Assembly: GCF_009695815.1 (NCBI RefSeq)
Contig: NZ_VUNE01000004.1
Span: forward strand, 62,001-126,000
Origin: Peptostreptococcus porci
GTDB taxonomy: Bacteria; Bacillota; Clostridia; Peptostreptococcales; Peptostreptococcaceae
Length of the DNA stretch: 64,000 nt
Reading direction: 5' to 3'
In this document: positions 8,511-19,934 of the stretch, one piece after another
Layout of the letters: every line of letters starts with the position of its first letter
Position numbering within the stretch: the first letter of the stretch is position 1
Notes under the pieces: generated by a model
Told to the model about the DNA's origin: nothing
The model's database searches: none
The model's input: only the letters and a program-made list of their open reading frames with translations
Program-made: the position numbers and the translations under genes

Positions 8511-11500
8511 TTAAGCCTGTTCAACTTCTTCAATCTCAATTTCTTCTTTTTCAATAGCAATATTTCTGTACTTCTTCATTCCAGTACCAGCAGGAATTAG
8601 CTTACCAAGAATTACATTTTCTTTTAGACCTATCAAGTGGTCCTCTTTACCCTTGATTGCTGCATCCGTTAATACTCTTGTAGTTTCTTGGAATGACGCC
8701 GCTGATAAGAATGACTCTGTAGCAAGAGAAGCCTTTGTTATACCAAGCAATACTCTCTTCGCAGTAGCCGGTCTTTCGCCTCTTTCTTCTGCTATAGCAT
8801 TGCACTTGTTGTAGTTAAGTACATCTTCATATCCACCTGGCAATAAATCAGTATCACCTGGATCCTCGACTTTAACCTTTGAAAGCATCTGTCTAACTAT
8901 TACTTCTATATGCTTGTCATTGATATCAACCCCTTGAAGTCTATAAACTCTCTGAACTTCCTTCACTATATAATCCTGTACTCCGCCAATTCCATTGACT
9001 CTGATTATATCGTGTGGATTGATAGAACCCTGTGTAATAGGTTCTCCAGCCTTTATGAAAGCACCGTTCTTTACTCTGATTCTAGAACCATATGGTATCT
9101 GATATACTTCTGATTCGCCTTCTTCAGGAGTTACGATAACTTCCTTTCTCTTTCCAGCCTCGTCAATTTCAACTGTACCAGTGATTTCTGATATGATGGC
9201 AAGCCCCTTTGGTTTACGAGCTTCGAAAAGCTCCTCAACTCTAGGAAGACCCTGTGTGATATCTCCACCGGCAACCCCACCTGTATGGAAAGTACGCATT
9301 GTAAGCTGTGTACCTGGCTCACCAATTGACTGAGCAGCTATAATACCTACTGCCTCACCAATATTTACTGGCTTACCTGTTGCAAGGTTTCTACCGTAAC
9401 ACTTTGCACAAACACCATGTTCAGTCTTACAATTCAATACAGTTCTAATTTTTATTGACTCTATTCCAGCATCTACAATTCTATCTGCATCATCTTCAAG
9501 AATCATTTGATCAGCACCTACGATCTCTTCGCCTGTATTTGGATCTACAATTGGTTCAATCGTATATCTACCAATAATTCTATCTCTCAATTCTTCAATT
9601 ACTTCGTTTCCATCCTTAATTGCGAAAATTTCAGTAGTTTCAGTAGTTCCACAGTCCACATCTCTCACGATAACGTCCTGACTTACGTCTACCAATCTTC
9701 TTGTCAAATATCCAGAGTCGGCAGTACGAAGTGCTGTATCGGCAAGACCTTTTCTGGCACCATGAGAAGATGTAAAGTATTCCATAACTGAAAGACCTTC
9801 ACGGAAGTTAGATTTAACTGGGATTTCCACTGTTTTACCAGAAGCATTTGCCATCAGACCACGCATACCTGCAAGCTGTCTAATCTGGTTCTTAGAACCT
9901 CTGGCTCCAGAGTGAGCCATGATGAATATATTGTTCATTCTATCAAGACCATCCATCAATGCATCTGTAACCTTGTCTGTAGTGGCTGTCCATGTTTCAA
10001 TAACTTTTTCATATCTTTCGTCATTTGAAATAAGACCTCTTCTGTAGGCTTTTTCATATTTATCTACCAAATCTTCTGCTTCCTTCAAGTAAGTATACTT
10101 CGCTTCTGGAATATCCATATCTGCAACTGCAACAGTGATTCCACCAACAGTCGAATACTTATATCCCATGCTCTTCACATAGTCAAGAAGCTCCGCAGTC
10201 TTTGTATTTCCATGTTTTCTAAAGCACTTATCAATTATCTTTCCTAATTTCTTTTTGTCAGCCAAGAAATCAACTTCCAAGCTGAATGGATCTTTTTCTC
10301 TATCAACAAATCCTAGATCCTGAGGTATACCTTCATTGAATATAAATCTACCAACTGTACTTTCTATCAATGAACTTCTACCATCTGGCAATGTCTTTCT
10401 CATCTTAACCAAAGCGTGTAGCTCAACCTTGTGATTAAAATATGAAAGCAATAGCTCATTATAATCCTTAAATATCGATCCAGTACCCTTTGCTCCATCT
10501 TGGGCTTCTATAGTCAAATAATATGAACCAAGAACCATATCCTGTGAAGGAGTGGTAATAGGTGCACCGTCTTTTGGCGCAAGTATATTATTTACTGACA
10601 ACATCAAATATCTAGCTTCAGCCTGAGCCTCAACAGACAATGGAACGTGAACAGCCATCTGGTCACCGTCGAAGTCGGCATTGTATGCTGTACAAACCAA
10701 TGGATGTAGCTTTATCGCCTTACCTTCTACAAGTACTGGCTCGAATGCCTGAATACCAAGTCTATGTAGAGTAGGGGCACGGTTAAGTAGAACTGGATGG
10801 CTCTTAATAACCTCTTCCAACACATCCCATACCTCTGGCTTTACCTTTTCTACAATAGTTTTTGCACTCTTGATATTGTGTGCATATCCTTTTTCTACCA
10901 ATTTATCCATAACAAATGGCTTGAATAGCTCCAATGCCATTTTCTTTGGAAGACCACACTGATAGAATTTAAGCTCTGGTCCAACTACGATAACAGAACG
11001 ACCTGAATAGTCAACTCTCTTACCTAGCAAGTTCTGTCTGAAACGTCCTTGCTTACCTTTTAGCATATCTGATAAAGATTTAAGTGGTCTGTTTCCAGGA
11101 CCAGTTACCGGTCTACCACGTCTACCATTATCTATCAATGCATCAACAGCTTCTTGAAGCATTCTCTTTTCATTTCTTACGATGATTTCTGGAGCACCCA
11201 ATTCAAGAAGTCTTTTCAATCTATTATTTCTATTGATTACTCTTCTGTACAAGTCATTCAAATCAGAAGTCGCAAATCTACCACCATCAAGCTGAACCAT
11301 AGGTCTTAGATCTGGAGGTATTACCGGAATAGCTTCAAGAATCATCCATTCTGGTTTATTTCCTGACTTTTTGAAAGCCTCAACTACTTCAAGACGTCTG
11401 ATTGTTCTCACTCTCTTCTGTCCAGTAGCATCCTTCAAATCAGCTCTCAATTCAACAGATTGAGCTTCAAGATCGATATCCTCCAAAAGCTTCTTCACTG

Positions 11501-12020
11501 CTTCTGCACCGATACCCACTTCAAACTCATATCCATATTTTTCCAAAGCATTTCTGTACTCTCTTTCAGTCAAAACCTGCTTGTACGCCAATCCAGTTTC
11601 TCCTGGATTAGTTACAACATAAGAAGCAAAGTATAATACTTTTTCAAGTGATCTAGGTGACATATCTAGCAGCAATCCCATCCTAGATGGTATTCCCTTA
11701 AAATACCAAATATGAGACATTGGAGCTGCCAATTCTATATGACCCATTCTCTCTCTTCTTACCTTTGACTTAGTTACTTCAACACCACATCTATCACAAA
11801 CTACGCCTTTATATCTGACACGTCTGTACTTCCCACAATGACACTCCCAGTCCTTCGTAGGTCCGAAAATTCTTTCACAGAACAAACCGTCTTTTTCTGG
11901 CTTTAAAGTTCTATAATTTATTGTTTCTGGTTTCTTTACTTCTCCTCTTGACCACTGTCTAATTCTCTCTGGAGAAGCCAAACCTATCTTTATCGACTCA
12001 AAATTGTTTAATTCAAACAA
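8511..12020 (-). CDS. rpoC: DNA-directed RNA polymerase subunit beta'
   Basis: 1169 residues. TTG 12020 is taken as start because AAAGGAG lies 8 bp upstream (12029-12035) and the protein then begins [17 protein letters not shown], like other clostridial RpoC; the ATG at 12047 has no binding site at proper distance. It forms the catalytic centre of RNA polymerase: the zinc finger near residues 60-78 (CHCGK ... CDRCG) and the Mg-binding [10 protein letters not shown] motif near 450 are intact. The second zinc site is visible near 785-875 ([21 protein letters not shown]). Length fits Firmicute beta'. It is downstream of rpoB with a short gap and is followed by a strong terminator. Confidence 0.98.
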   Translation of the reverse strand: MFELNNFESIKIGLASPERIRQWSRGEVKKPETINYRTLKPEKDGLFCERIFGPTKDWECHCGKYRRVRYKGVVCDRCGVEVTKSKVRRERMGHIELAAPMSHIWYFKGIPSRMGLLLDMSPRSLEKVLYFASYVVTNPGETGLAYKQVLTEREYRNALEKYGYEFEVGIGAEAVKKLLEDIDLEAQSVELRADLKDATGQKRVRTIRRLEVVEAFKKSGNKPEWMILEAIPVIPPDLRPMVQLDGGRFATSDLNDLYRRVINRNNRLKRLLELGAPEIIVRNEKRMLQEAVDALIDNGRRGRPVTGPGNRPLKSLSDMLKGKQGRFRQNLLGKRVDYSGRSVIVVGPELKFYQCGLPKKMALELFKPFVMDKLVEKGYAHNIKSAKTIVEKVKPEVWDVLEEVIKSHPVLLNRAPTLHRLGIQAFEPVLVEGKAIKLHPLVCTAYNADFDGDQMAVHVPLSVEAQAEARYLMLSVNNILAPKDGAPITTPSQDMVLGSYYLTIEAQDGAKGTGSIFKDYNELLLSYFNHKVELHALVKMRKTLPDGRSSLIESTVGRFIFNEGIPQDLGFVDREKDPFSLEVDFLADKKKLGKIIDKCFRKHGNTKTAELLDYVKSMGYKYSTVGGITVAVADMDIPEAKYTYLKEAEDLVDKYEKAYRRGLISNDERYEKVIETWTATTDKVTDALMDGLDRMNNIFIMAHSGARGSKNQIRQLAGMRGLMANASGKTVEIPVKSNFREGLSVMEYFTSSHGARKGLADTALRTADSGYLTRRLVDVSQDVIVRDVDCGTTETTEIFAIKDGNEVIEELRDRIIGRYTIEPIVDPNTGEEIVGADQMILEDDADRIVDAGIESIKIRTVLNCKTEHGVCAKCYGRNLATGKPVNIGEAVGIIAAQSIGEPGTQLTMRTFHTGGVAGGDITQGLPRVEELFEARKPKGLAIISEITGTVEIDEAGKRKEVIVTPEEGESEVYQIPYGSRIRVKNGAFIKAGEPITQGSINPHDIIRVNGIGGVQDYIVKEVQRVYRLQGVDINDKHIEVIVRQMLSKVKVEDPGDTDLLPGGYEDVLNYNKCNAIAEERGERPATAKRVLLGITKASLATESFLSAASFQETTRVLTDAAIKGKEDHLIGLKENVILGKLIPAGTGMKKYRNIAIEKEEIEIEEVEQA

Positions 12021-12098
12021 GGAGTTCTCTCCTTTCTTTCGATACATATATTATTAAAATTTATTTTTCAACCCTTTGCCTATTTACTTACCTGATAA

Positions 12099-15000
12099 TT
12101 AAAATTCTTCATCATAGTCGTCATAATCATCTTCTATGAATTCGTCCATTTCCTCGTCCATACCATTGTCGATTTCCTCATCATTGAACATATCGTCTTC
12201 GTTTTCGTCAAATTCATCAACATCGACCTCTTCAATCATATGAGTATCTCCAATATCATCTGGTATTACGCTTTCTATTTTAAATTCTTCAAGTCCTTCT
12301 TCATCTACAGATTCCTTGATATCTATAGCCAAACCATCTTGGTCTAACGCACTGACATCCAAGCATAATGACTGTAGCTCTTTCATAAGAACTCTAAATG
12401 ATTCTGGCATACCTGGTTCAGGAATATTTTCTCCCTTAACTATCGCTTCATAAGTTTCAACTCTACCCTTAACGTCATCTGACTTAACTGTCAGTATTTC
12501 CTGAAGGATGTGAGAAGCACCATAAGCCTCCAATGCCCAAACTTCCATTTCACCGAATCTCTGACCACCAAACTGAGCCTTACCACCAAGTGGCTGCTGA
12601 GTTACTAGAGAATATGGTCCCGTACTTCTTGCGTGTAGCTTGTCATCAACCAAGTGATGCAATTTCAAGTAGTACATATATCCAACAGTGATTCTATTGT
12701 CGAAAGTTTCACCTGTACGACCATCGAACAGCTGCAACTTACCATCTCTTGGATATCCTGCAGACTCAAGGGCATCCATTATGTCATATTCATTCGCTCC
12801 ATCAAATACCGAAGTAGCAACATACCAGCCTAATTTCTTGGCAGCCAATCCAAGATGAACCTCAAGAACCTGACCGATATTCATACGAGAAGGTATACCC
12901 TGTGGATTAAGAACTATATCCATAGGAGTTCCATCTTCCATAAACGGCATATCTTCCTCAGGTAATACTCTTGAGATAACCCCCTTATTACCATGACGAC
13001 CAGCCATCTTGTCTCCTACTTTAATCTTTCTTTTCTTTGCTATATAGCATCTTACAAGCTCGTTTACACCCGGAGATAAATCATCTCCATTATCTCTAGT
13101 AAATATCTTGATGTCAACTATGATACCAGACTCACCATGAGGAACTTTAAGCGATGTATCTCTAACCTCTCTGGCTTTTTCACCAAATATGGCTCTCAAC
13201 AATCTTTCTTCGGCAGTAAGCTCTGTTTCACCCTTTGGAGTAACCTTACCTACCAATATATCTCCAGAATCTACTTCCGCACCTATTCTAATAATTCCTC
13301 TTTCGTCCAAATTCTTTATTGCATTTTCACCGACATTTGGTATGTCTCTTGTGATTTCTTCTGGACCAAGTTTTGTATCTCTGGCTTCACATTCATATTC
13401 CTCGATATGAATTGTAGATAATCTATCTTCCTTTATCAATCTCTCGTTGATCAAAACGGCATCTTCGTAGTTATAACCTTCCCAAGTCATAAATGCGATC
13501 AAACAGTTTCTACCAAGTGCTATTTCACCAAGATCAGTTGCCGGACCATCTGCAATTACATCTCCAGCTTCAACTCTTTCGCCCTTGCTGACGATAGGAG
13601 TTTGATTTATACAAGTACCAGAGTTTGATCTCTTGAACTTTAATAGCTTATATCTATCTTTGTCTCCGTTATCCTTCTTGATAATAATCTCATCTGCTGA
13701 AACTCTATCAACAATACCGCTATTCTTTGAAACTACAACAGCACCAGAGTCCTTTGCCGCTCTATATTCGATACCAGTACCTATAATAGGTGCTTCTCTT
13801 CTAACAAGAGGAACCGCCTGACGCTGCATGTTTGATCCCATCAACGCTCTGTTGGCATCGTCGTTTTCAAGGAAAGGAATCATAGCTGTCGCAACGGATA
13901 CAACCTGCTTAGGCGATATATCCATGTAGTCAACTCTATCTTCTGAAACCAATTCAACAGCACCAAGAACAGTTCTACAGATTACTCTGTTGTTTACAAA
14001 CTTACCATTTTCATCAAGTGGTTCATTTGCCTGTGCTCTAACATAAAGATCTTCTTCATCTGCTGTCAAATAATGAATTTCATCAGTAACCACCTTGTTT
14101 ACTTTGTCATATTTTCTATATGGAGATTCAATGAATCCATATTCATTTATCTTTGCATAAGTTGACAGTGAGTTTATCAAACCTATATTTGGACCTTCTG
14201 GCGTTTCTATCGGACACATTCTTCCATAGTGTGAATGATGAACGTCACGAACCTCGAATCCAGCTCTTTCTCTTGACAAACCACCTGGTCCAAGAGCAGA
14301 AAGTCTTCTCTTATGTGTCAATTCTGACAACGGGTTAGTCTGATCCATGAACTGTGAAAGCTGTGAGCTACCGAAGAATTCTTTGATAGCAGCAGAAACA
14401 GGTCTAATGTTTACAAGAGCTTGAGGAGTAATAGTATCCATGTCCTGAACAGTCATTCTTTCCTTTATCACTCTTTCCATTCTTGAAAAACCAATTCTAA
14501 CCTGATTTTGCAATAATTCACCAACACATCTGATTCTTCTGTTTCCAAGATGGTCGATATCGTCAACGTTACCAACTCTATCCTTACCGTCTATCACATA
14601 GAACAAACCAAATTCATAGCTTATAGATGCTATTATATCATCAAGAAGTATGTGCTTTGGAATCAACGTCTTTATATTCGTCTTTATTACTTCTCTTATT
14701 TCATCTTCTGTTTCATATCCTTCAAGTATTTCTTTTAGAGTAGGATAGTGAACATCTTCTTTTATTCCCAAATCAGAAATATCAAAATCCACATGAGATT
14801 GAATATCTACGAAGTTGTTTCCGATGACCTTGATTTCTCTTTCATCATCTATCTTTATCCAAGCATGATTAATACCTGAATTCTGTATCTCTCTTGCAAC
14901 ATCTAGAGTAATCTTATCTCCAGCCTTTACAAAAACTTCTCCTGTTTCTGTATTCACAATATCTCTAGATGCTATTTTATCCATTATTCTATAGCGTAGA

Positions 15001-15839
15001 GCCAATTTCTTATTGAATTTGTATCTACCGACCTTAGCAAGGTCATATCTCTTGTGATCAAAGAACAATGAGTTTAGTAAAGATGAAGCACTCTCAACAG
15101 TTGGAGGCTCACCTGGTCTTAGCTTTTTATATATTTCAATCAAGCCTTCATCTACATTTGTAGTGTTATCTTTTTCAAGAGTCAATCTCAATCTTTCATC
15201 ATTACCTAATAGCTCAAGAATCTCTGCATCAGAACCAATTCCCAAAGCTCTTAGTAATACTGTAACTGGTTGTTTTCTTGTCCTATCAACTCTTACAGAA
15301 ATAATTCCTGATGAATCAGTTTCATATTCCAACCAAGCCCCTCTATTTGGGATTACAGTAGAAGATATCAATCTATTACCTGTTTTATCTCTTTCCTCTG
15401 AATAGTAAACACCCGGAGATCTAACCAACTGAGAAACGATAACTCTCTCAGCACCGTTTATGATAAATGTTCCTCTATCAGTCATTAGAGGGAAATCTCC
15501 CATAAACACTTCCTGTTCCTTTATTTCTCCAGTTTCCTTATTGATAAGTCTAACCTTGACTTTCAAAGGTGCACAGTAAGTTGTATCCCTTTCTTTACAC
15601 TCTTCAATGTCATACTTTGGCTTTTCATCAAGTGAGTAATCAACAAACTCCAAAATCAAATTACCTGTGTAATCTTCTATCGGAGAAATGTCTGTAAATA
15701 CTTCCTTTAGCCCTTCTTTTAAAAACCACTCGTAAGAATCCACTTGGATCTCTATAAGATTTGGTACGTCGGCTATTTCCTTTATTTTGGAAAAGCTCAT
15801 TCTTTCCCTTTTTCCAATCGTGACTGGATGTGGTATCAC
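12099..15839 (-). CDS. rpoB: DNA-directed RNA polymerase subunit beta
   Basis: 1246 residues if GTG 15839 is the start (GAGGTG six bp upstream); GTG 15848 overlaps that site and is less likely. The protein begins [19 protein letters not shown], as in relatives. The rifampicin cluster ([20 protein letters not shown], then [12 protein letters not shown]) keeps the sensitive-type Asp, His and Ser residues. [12 protein letters not shown] and the C-terminal clamp ([19 protein letters not shown]) are present. After about residue 1190 there is a long acidic tail rich in Asp and Glu, common but variable in Firmicutes. Unlike most Firmicutes, the gene is not next to rplL: about 14 kb lies between, and rpoB has its own promoter at 16135-16163. 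Confidence 0.98.
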   Translation of the reverse strand: MIPHPVTIGKRERMSFSKIKEIADVPNLIEIQVDSYEWFLKEGLKEVFTDISPIEDYTGNLILEFVDYSLDEKPKYDIEECKERDTTYCAPLKVKVRLINKETGEIKEQEVFMGDFPLMTDRGTFIINGAERVIVSQLVRSPGVYYSEERDKTGNRLISSTVIPNRGAWLEYETDSSGIISVRVDRTRKQPVTVLLRALGIGSDAEILELLGNDERLRLTLEKDNTTNVDEGLIEIYKKLRPGEPPTVESASSLLNSLFFDHKRYDLAKVGRYKFNKKLALRYRIMDKIASRDIVNTETGEVFVKAGDKITLDVAREIQNSGINHAWIKIDDEREIKVIGNNFVDIQSHVDFDISDLGIKEDVHYPTLKEILEGYETEDEIREVIKTNIKTLIPKHILLDDIIASISYEFGLFYVIDGKDRVGNVDDIDHLGNRRIRCVGELLQNQVRIGFSRMERVIKERMTVQDMDTITPQALVNIRPVSAAIKEFFGSSQLSQFMDQTNPLSELTHKRRLSALGPGGLSRERAGFEVRDVHHSHYGRMCPIETPEGPNIGLINSLSTYAKINEYGFIESPYRKYDKVNKVVTDEIHYLTADEEDLYVRAQANEPLDENGKFVNNRVICRTVLGAVELVSEDRVDYMDISPKQVVSVATAMIPFLENDDANRALMGSNMQRQAVPLVRREAPIIGTGIEYRAAKDSGAVVVSKNSGIVDRVSADEIIIKKDNGDKDRYKLLKFKRSNSGTCINQTPIVSKGERVEAGDVIADGPATDLGEIALGRNCLIAFMTWEGYNYEDAVLINERLIKEDRLSTIHIEEYECEARDTKLGPEEITRDIPNVGENAIKNLDERGIIRIGAEVDSGDILVGKVTPKGETELTAEERLLRAIFGEKAREVRDTSLKVPHGESGIIVDIKIFTRDNGDDLSPGVNELVRCYIAKKRKIKVGDKMAGRHGNKGVISRVLPEEDMPFMEDGTPMDIVLNPQGIPSRMNIGQVLEVHLGLAAKKLGWYVATSVFDGANEYDIMDALESAGYPRDGKLQLFDGRTGETFDNRITVGYMYYLKLHHLVDDKLHARSTGPYSLVTQQPLGGKAQFGGQRFGEMEVWALEAYGASHILQEILTVKSDDVKGRVETYEAIVKGENIPEPGMPESFRVLMKELQSLCLDVSALDQDGLAIDIKESVDEEGLEEFKIESVIPDDIGDTHMIEEVDVDEFDENEDDMFNDEEIDNGMDEEMDEFIEDDYDDYDEEF

Positions 15840-15848
15840 TACTTTCAC

Positions 15849-16128
15849 CTCACTAAATTAAATTTATTGCATTTGTTAATTTATGAGTTATACAGTAAAA
15901 AATCCACCTCGCTAATGTAATTAAATGCAACAGAAATTTACCCTCGCAAGCCCACTTTATTTACTGTAAATTTTTAACAAAATATCTGTCTTTATTGTCA
16001 TTTATCACATATAATCACATAAATTAATTAAATGACATACAGAATTAACCATAAAAAAGTTAATAGAAATCGTAACTGTGATTTTTTGTTAACATTAAAA
16101 AAATGCACAATTACTCACTATAAAGCAG
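15849..16128 (-). other. Long 5' leader of rpoBC
   Basis: About 280 nt between the predicted transcription start and rpoB, without a credible reading frame. It contains a 9-bp inverted repeat TGTCATTTA (15996-16004) / TAAATGACA (16029-16037) whose loop holds two ATCACAT copies. No terminator-like hairpin with a T-run is seen, so attenuation is not shown. Confidence 0.4.
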
Positions 16129-16134
16129 TATAAT

Positions 16135-16163
16135 ATTTTATCACATTATTGCTCTAATTTCAA
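16135..16163 (-). promoter_or_regulatory. Promoter of rpoBC
   Basis: Minus-strand -35 TTGAAA (16158-16163), 17-bp spacer, -10 TAAAAT (16135-16140) with a TG one base upstream. It follows the terminator at 16186-16220, so rpoBC appears to be transcribed independently of the upstream metal-transport operon. Confidence 0.65.
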
Positions 16164-16185
16164 GATTTTTCAAGTTTTTTATAAA

Positions 16186-16220
16186 AAAATTCCTGCTAGA
16201 TTTTTCTCAACAGGAATTTT
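16186..16220 (-). terminator. Terminator before the rpoBC promoter
   Basis: Stem AAAATTCCTG (16186-16195) / CAGGAATTTT (16211-16220); in the minus direction the stem runs into seven T residues. It should end transcripts coming from troABCDR. Confidence 0.75.
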
Positions 16221-16284
16221 ACATTAATTTATCAATATTTGTTTTAATTTATTAATATTTTTTCAAAAAAGTTTAAGCAAAAAC

Positions 16285-16412
16285 CTAACGTTTTATGTTT
16301 ATATCCATCTCAAGAACTCCACTAAATGGATCTCTTTCAAAATCATCAATCTTAAAGTCTATACATATTGTTTTTTTCTATCAAAATATCTGGAAATATC
16401 TTGATCAGATAC
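16285..16412 (-). pseudogene. Possible frameshifted coding relic
   Basis: On the minus strand, a short frame reading VSDQDISRYFDRKK meets a run of seven A residues; in the +1 frame it continues as TICIDFKIDDFERDPFSGV ... INIKR and then TAG. The amino-acid composition looks coding, but the piece is only about 42 codons, has upstream stops and no start. It could be the tail of a lost gene between troR and rpoB, or chance. Confidence 0.25.
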
Positions 16413-16504
16413 TTAAATCAAACAGTATCCTGTCCGTATTATCTTTTCAATAAAAAAGCTATATACCTAATATGAATAAATCAATATATCAAGTACGAAA
16501 GCAT

Positions 16505-17152
16505 CTACTCATAAGAAGATATAAATATTTTCCCCAATGCCTTTGCACCCACAATTACTATATTTCCATCCAGCGATTTAAGGCACATATTATTATCAAA
16601 ATTATCAACATCTTCAACCTCGAACACATCTCCCAATTTTATATTTTTTCTATCCATATATTCGAGTAGATCCTTATCATCCGAAAATCTCTCTATTTTG
16701 ATCATATCACCTTTCTTTATATCATCGATACAGAGAAAGTTCGTTTTTTCATCTCCGCTATTTAAGTAAATCTTTCCTCCATGAGGACAACAAACAGGGC
16801 ACCCCAAGAACACGTTCAACCTATCCATGAGGTCATCTGAGGTTATGTACTGCAATGATTTGGCTTCATCATGTACATCAACCCACGAATAGTTCAGCTT
16901 ACTCCTAAGAAAATACTCCCATAATCTATGCTTGGATATTATTTTCTTTGTTTCTTCATACCCAAAATCTGTCAATACTACTACTCCTTTGTCCACCGAA
17001 ACCAGTCCCTCTAGTTTCATTTTTTTTATCATATCAGTAACAGATGGCGGAGAAATACCCAACTTCTCACTTATCAGTTTATTCGTTGCAATATCCTCAG
17101 TTTCATTAATCTCAAAAATAGCCACCATATAATCTTGCCAACTCGCATTCAT
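16505..17152 (-). CDS. troR: DtxR/MntR-family metal-dependent repressor (TroR-like)
   Basis: 215 residues, ATG 17152 with AGGAGG upstream, overlapping the stop of troD by one base (TAATG), so translation is coupled. Residues 1-60 form the winged helix (KLISEKLGISPPSVTDMIKKM), about 61-140 the metal-binding/dimerisation domain with conserved motifs KHRLWEYFL, DVHDEA and CPHGG, and about 150-215 an SH3-like FeoA-type domain. The standard HEAE-type ligand segment is here VDVHDEAKSL. As the last gene of a troABCDR-ordered operon it is expected to repress the operon when Mn (or Zn/Fe) is replete; a matching palindrome lies in the promoter at 20904-20927. Confidence 0.88.
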   Translation of the reverse strand: MNASWQDYMVAIFEINETEDIATNKLISEKLGISPPSVTDMIKKMKLEGLVSVDKGVVVLTDFGYEETKKIISKHRLWEYFLRSKLNYSWVDVHDEAKSLQYITSDDLMDRLNVFLGCPVCCPHGGKIYLNSGDEKTNFLCIDDIKKGDMIKIERFSDDKDLLEYMDRKNIKLGDVFEVEDVDNFDNNMCLKSLDGNIVIVGAKALGKIFISSYE

Positions 17153-18270
17153 TAGAATACCTCCTGTTTATCTAGCTTGTAATGCTTTTGTAAAAAATCG
17201 TATCTTTTTATTCCCTCATCAGTCAATTTATATTCATCATCACTTATGTATATTATACCATTATCTATAAGATATCTAGTTGTATCCTTTAGTTCTTTTT
17301 TGCTCCACACTAAATGGTTGTGTATGTTGGATACCCCATTCTCAGAAACACTTGTTCCATCACCCAAGTGATTCCCAATATGTATAACAAACATATCACA
17401 TCTCACTCTCGACAGTATTTTTTTATTTCTCATATAATTAAACAATATACCTTTCTTGTTCAACACAACTACGATAATAAATATCATCATACCTACAAAA
17501 GCACACATTCCAGTCAATGATGAGTTTAAATAAATGGCTAAAACAGTTCCTATTGTACAATTTATTATAGAAAATATCACACTGAAAATTAGCATTCCTT
17601 TTAAATCCTTCGATACTATATAAGAGGTTGCCGCTGGTGTTATAAAAAACGACAAAACTAGAATACTTCCCACCGAATCAAATGCCATAACAGCCGTCAG
17701 CGATGTCAAAGTCATAAACCCGTAAAAGATTATACCGATTGGTATTCCCAATAAAATAGCATACTCTTCGTCAAAGCTAGAAATTTTTAACGGTTTGTAG
17801 AATATCAATATAAAGATAATATTTATAATTGTGATAATCAACATTTTTATAAACCCTGTTGGAAGCATAATTCCTCCTATTTCCACTGTATCAAGCGACG
17901 TAAATATCACCTCTCCCATTAATACTACATCGGTATCAATATGAACATTCCTTGCATACCTACTTATCAAAACCACAGCAAGTGAAAAAAACATCGGAAA
18001 AACAACACCAATTGCATCACTTCTTGCAACTCTTCTGCTTTTTCCAATCAGTTCGATAACAGCCACAGTAATAACTCCAAATATTGCTGCACCCACTAAT
18101 AGCCACATTGAGCCAATGTCCTGAGTTATAAAGAATGCAATCACAATTCCCAATAACACTGAATGTGCAATTGCATCTGCTATCATGGACATATCCCTCA
18201 AAACTAGGAAAACACCTAGTAAGCTACAACAAATCGACGTTATCAGTAACACCAAATACGAATCTATCAT
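17152..18270 (-). CDS. troD: Metal ABC transporter permease with C-terminal winged-helix-like extension
   Basis: 372 residues, overlapping the upstream permease gene by 4 bp (ATGA). Residues 1-275 are an ABC-3 family permease with about eight to nine membrane segments and the conserved LRDMSMIADAIAHSVLLG segment. The last ~95 residues are soluble and contain a stretch like a winged helix (SNIHNHLVWSKKELKDTTRY, then IDNGIIYISDDEYKLTDEGI), similar in style to DtxR-type N-terminal domains. Ordinary TroC/TroD-type permeases end soon after the last membrane segment. The tail may sense metal or bind a partner; whether it binds DNA is not known. Confidence 0.9.
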   Translation of the reverse strand: MIDSYLVLLITSICCSLLGVFLVLRDMSMIADAIAHSVLLGIVIAFFITQDIGSMWLLVGAAIFGVITVAVIELIGKSRRVARSDAIGVVFPMFFSLAVVLISRYARNVHIDTDVVLMGEVIFTSLDTVEIGGIMLPTGFIKMLIITIINIIFILIFYKPLKISSFDEEYAILLGIPIGIIFYGFMTLTSLTAVMAFDSVGSILVLSFFITPAATSYIVSKDLKGMLIFSVIFSIINCTIGTVLAIYLNSSLTGMCAFVGMMIFIIVVVLNKKGILFNYMRNKKILSRVRCDMFVIHIGNHLGDGTSVSENGVSNIHNHLVWSKKELKDTTRYLIDNGIIYISDDEYKLTDEGIKRYDFLQKHYKLDKQEVF

Positions 18271-19139
18271 CTTTCATTCTCCAATCTATATCTACCTCTC
18301 AAGACGCCATATTTCCCGACAACCATCGAAATCAATGTTATAGTTCCCATTATCAAAATTATTGTCGGACCTGTACTCAACCCATTGTATATGGAACTAA
18401 AATATGCGCCAACAATTGCTGAAATACCTGCTACAAACGAAGAAATCACCAATACAACACCAAATTTCTTACTCCAGTGATTCGCTGCCACACATGGCAA
18501 TATAAGAAATGAGCTTATCAATATCGATCCCACCGCCTTTAATCCTACACTTACAAGTGCGATTGTCATCAACAGCAAAATCGAATCGACTAGCTTTGTG
18601 TTTACTCCTATAGTCTTTGCAAACTCTCTATCAAATATCACAGCAATCAACTGCTTTCTAAACAACACAAACAATGTAATAACAAACAGAGATACTACTA
18701 TAATAAGCTTTACATCCTTCTCCAACATATATGCCGCCTGACCAAAAATATAATTTTCCAGACCGGACTGAGATGCATTTTGATAGTTAGTATTCCCTTG
18801 AATAATACTTTTAAGAACCATTCCCAAGCCAAAGAAGCCTGATAAAAAAATAGCCAAATTTGCATCTAGCCTTACTTTGGAATTTTTTGATGACAATTGA
18901 ATAAGAAAATAGCTTATCCCACCTGTAACCATAGCCCCAATGAAGAGCATAAATGGCTCTCTTGACTGAAATATCATAAACGCCAGGACTACTCCAGGAA
19001 ATGTAGAATGTCCAATCGCATCACCTATTAGACTCTGCCCTTTGTACAAATTCAACGCCCCTATTATGGCTGAAGAAATTGCCAAAAATATCGTTCCAAC
19101 GGATATTACCATAAATGAATAACTTGCTAACACTTCCAT
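18267..19139 (-). CDS. troC: Metal ABC transporter permease
   Basis: 290 residues, starting one base after the ATPase stop and ending with a 4-bp overlap into the second permease. It is an ABC-3 family protein with about eight hydrophobic segments and the typical LYKGQSLIGDAIGHSTFPGV motif of Mn/Zn/Fe permeases, and no soluble extension. Together with the second permease it would form the heterodimeric membrane channel for divalent metal import. Confidence 0.93.
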   Translation of the reverse strand: MEVLASYSFMVISVGTIFLAISSAIIGALNLYKGQSLIGDAIGHSTFPGVVLAFMIFQSREPFMLFIGAMVTGGISYFLIQLSSKNSKVRLDANLAIFLSGFFGLGMVLKSIIQGNTNYQNASQSGLENYIFGQAAYMLEKDVKLIIVVSLFVITLFVLFRKQLIAVIFDREFAKTIGVNTKLVDSILLLMTIALVSVGLKAVGSILISSFLILPCVAANHWSKKFGVVLVISSFVAGISAIVGAYFSSIYNGLSTGPTIILIMGTITLISMVVGKYGVLRGRYRLENER

Positions 19140-19140
19140 A

Positions 19141-19863
19141 TTATTTCCTCCTAGTCATCCACTCCATCGGTGTTACATCCTTGAAAACTTCACTACATAA
19201 CCCCTGACCTTTTATTACCTTATCTACAACGACCACATGATCAAAGTACTCCATCAAGGTATTCATATCATGATGAACCACTATTACAGTCTTTCCATTT
19301 TTTTGGAATTCCTTGAATTTCTCCATTATTATCTGTTCCGTATTTTTATCGACACCAGCCAAGGGCTCATCCATTATATACAGATCCGCATCTTGATTGA
19401 TTGCTCTTGCTATAAATACTCTCTGTTTTTGACCTCCCGATAGATCTGATATATGTCTATCAGCAAATTTCTCCATTTTCATTTCTCTCAATGAATTCAT
19501 CGCTTTTTCTCTGTCTGACCTACTGACCCTGTGAATTATGCCTCTGCCAGCATATCTTCCCATCATTACCACGTCAAGCACTGATATTGGAAAATCCCAG
19601 TTAACAGATTCTTTCTGCGGTACATAAGCCACCTTATTTCTAATCTCTCGGAACTCCTTTCCCCAGAAATATGTACTTCCTGTTATCGGCTTCATCAAAT
19701 TTAGCATTCCTTTTAATAGAGTGGATTTGCCTGCACCATTTGGCCCTATTATCGCCGTTATTGATCCGCTTACAAAATCCACATCAACATCCCATATGAC
19801 AGGTGTATCTGAATACGCCATAGTCATATCTTCAACCTTTACTACAATTTCTCTTTCTGACAA
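19141..19863 (-). CDS. troB: Metal ABC transporter ATP-binding protein
   Basis: 240 residues. Walker A GPNGAGKST at residues 40-48, Q-loop YVPQKESVNWDFP, signature LSGGQKQRV, Walker B DLYIMDEP and switch His in VIVVHHDMNT are all intact. The Q-loop followed by VNWDFP is typical of Mn/Zn-type importers (MntB/TroB/ZnuC). It sits between the binding protein and the permeases, as expected for the tro/mnt gene order. Confidence 0.95.
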   Translation of the reverse strand: MSEREIVVKVEDMTMAYSDTPVIWDVDVDFVSGSITAIIGPNGAGKSTLLKGMLNLMKPITGSTYFWGKEFREIRNKVAYVPQKESVNWDFPISVLDVVMMGRYAGRGIIHRVSRSDREKAMNSLREMKMEKFADRHISDLSGGQKQRVFIARAINQDADLYIMDEPLAGVDKNTEQIIMEKFKEFQKNGKTVIVVHHDMNTLMEYFDHVVVVDKVIKGQGLCSEVFKDVTPMEWMTRRK

Positions 19864-19934
19864 ATTATTACTCTCCTCTTCACTATATAGAACAAGTTCT
19901 CCTTAGAAAGGAGAACTGTCTACAAATAATATAT

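Noticed and set aside
12048-12098. Terminator between rpoB and rpoC
   Set aside because: No hairpin with a T-run; the two genes are 78 bp apart and evidently co-transcribed.
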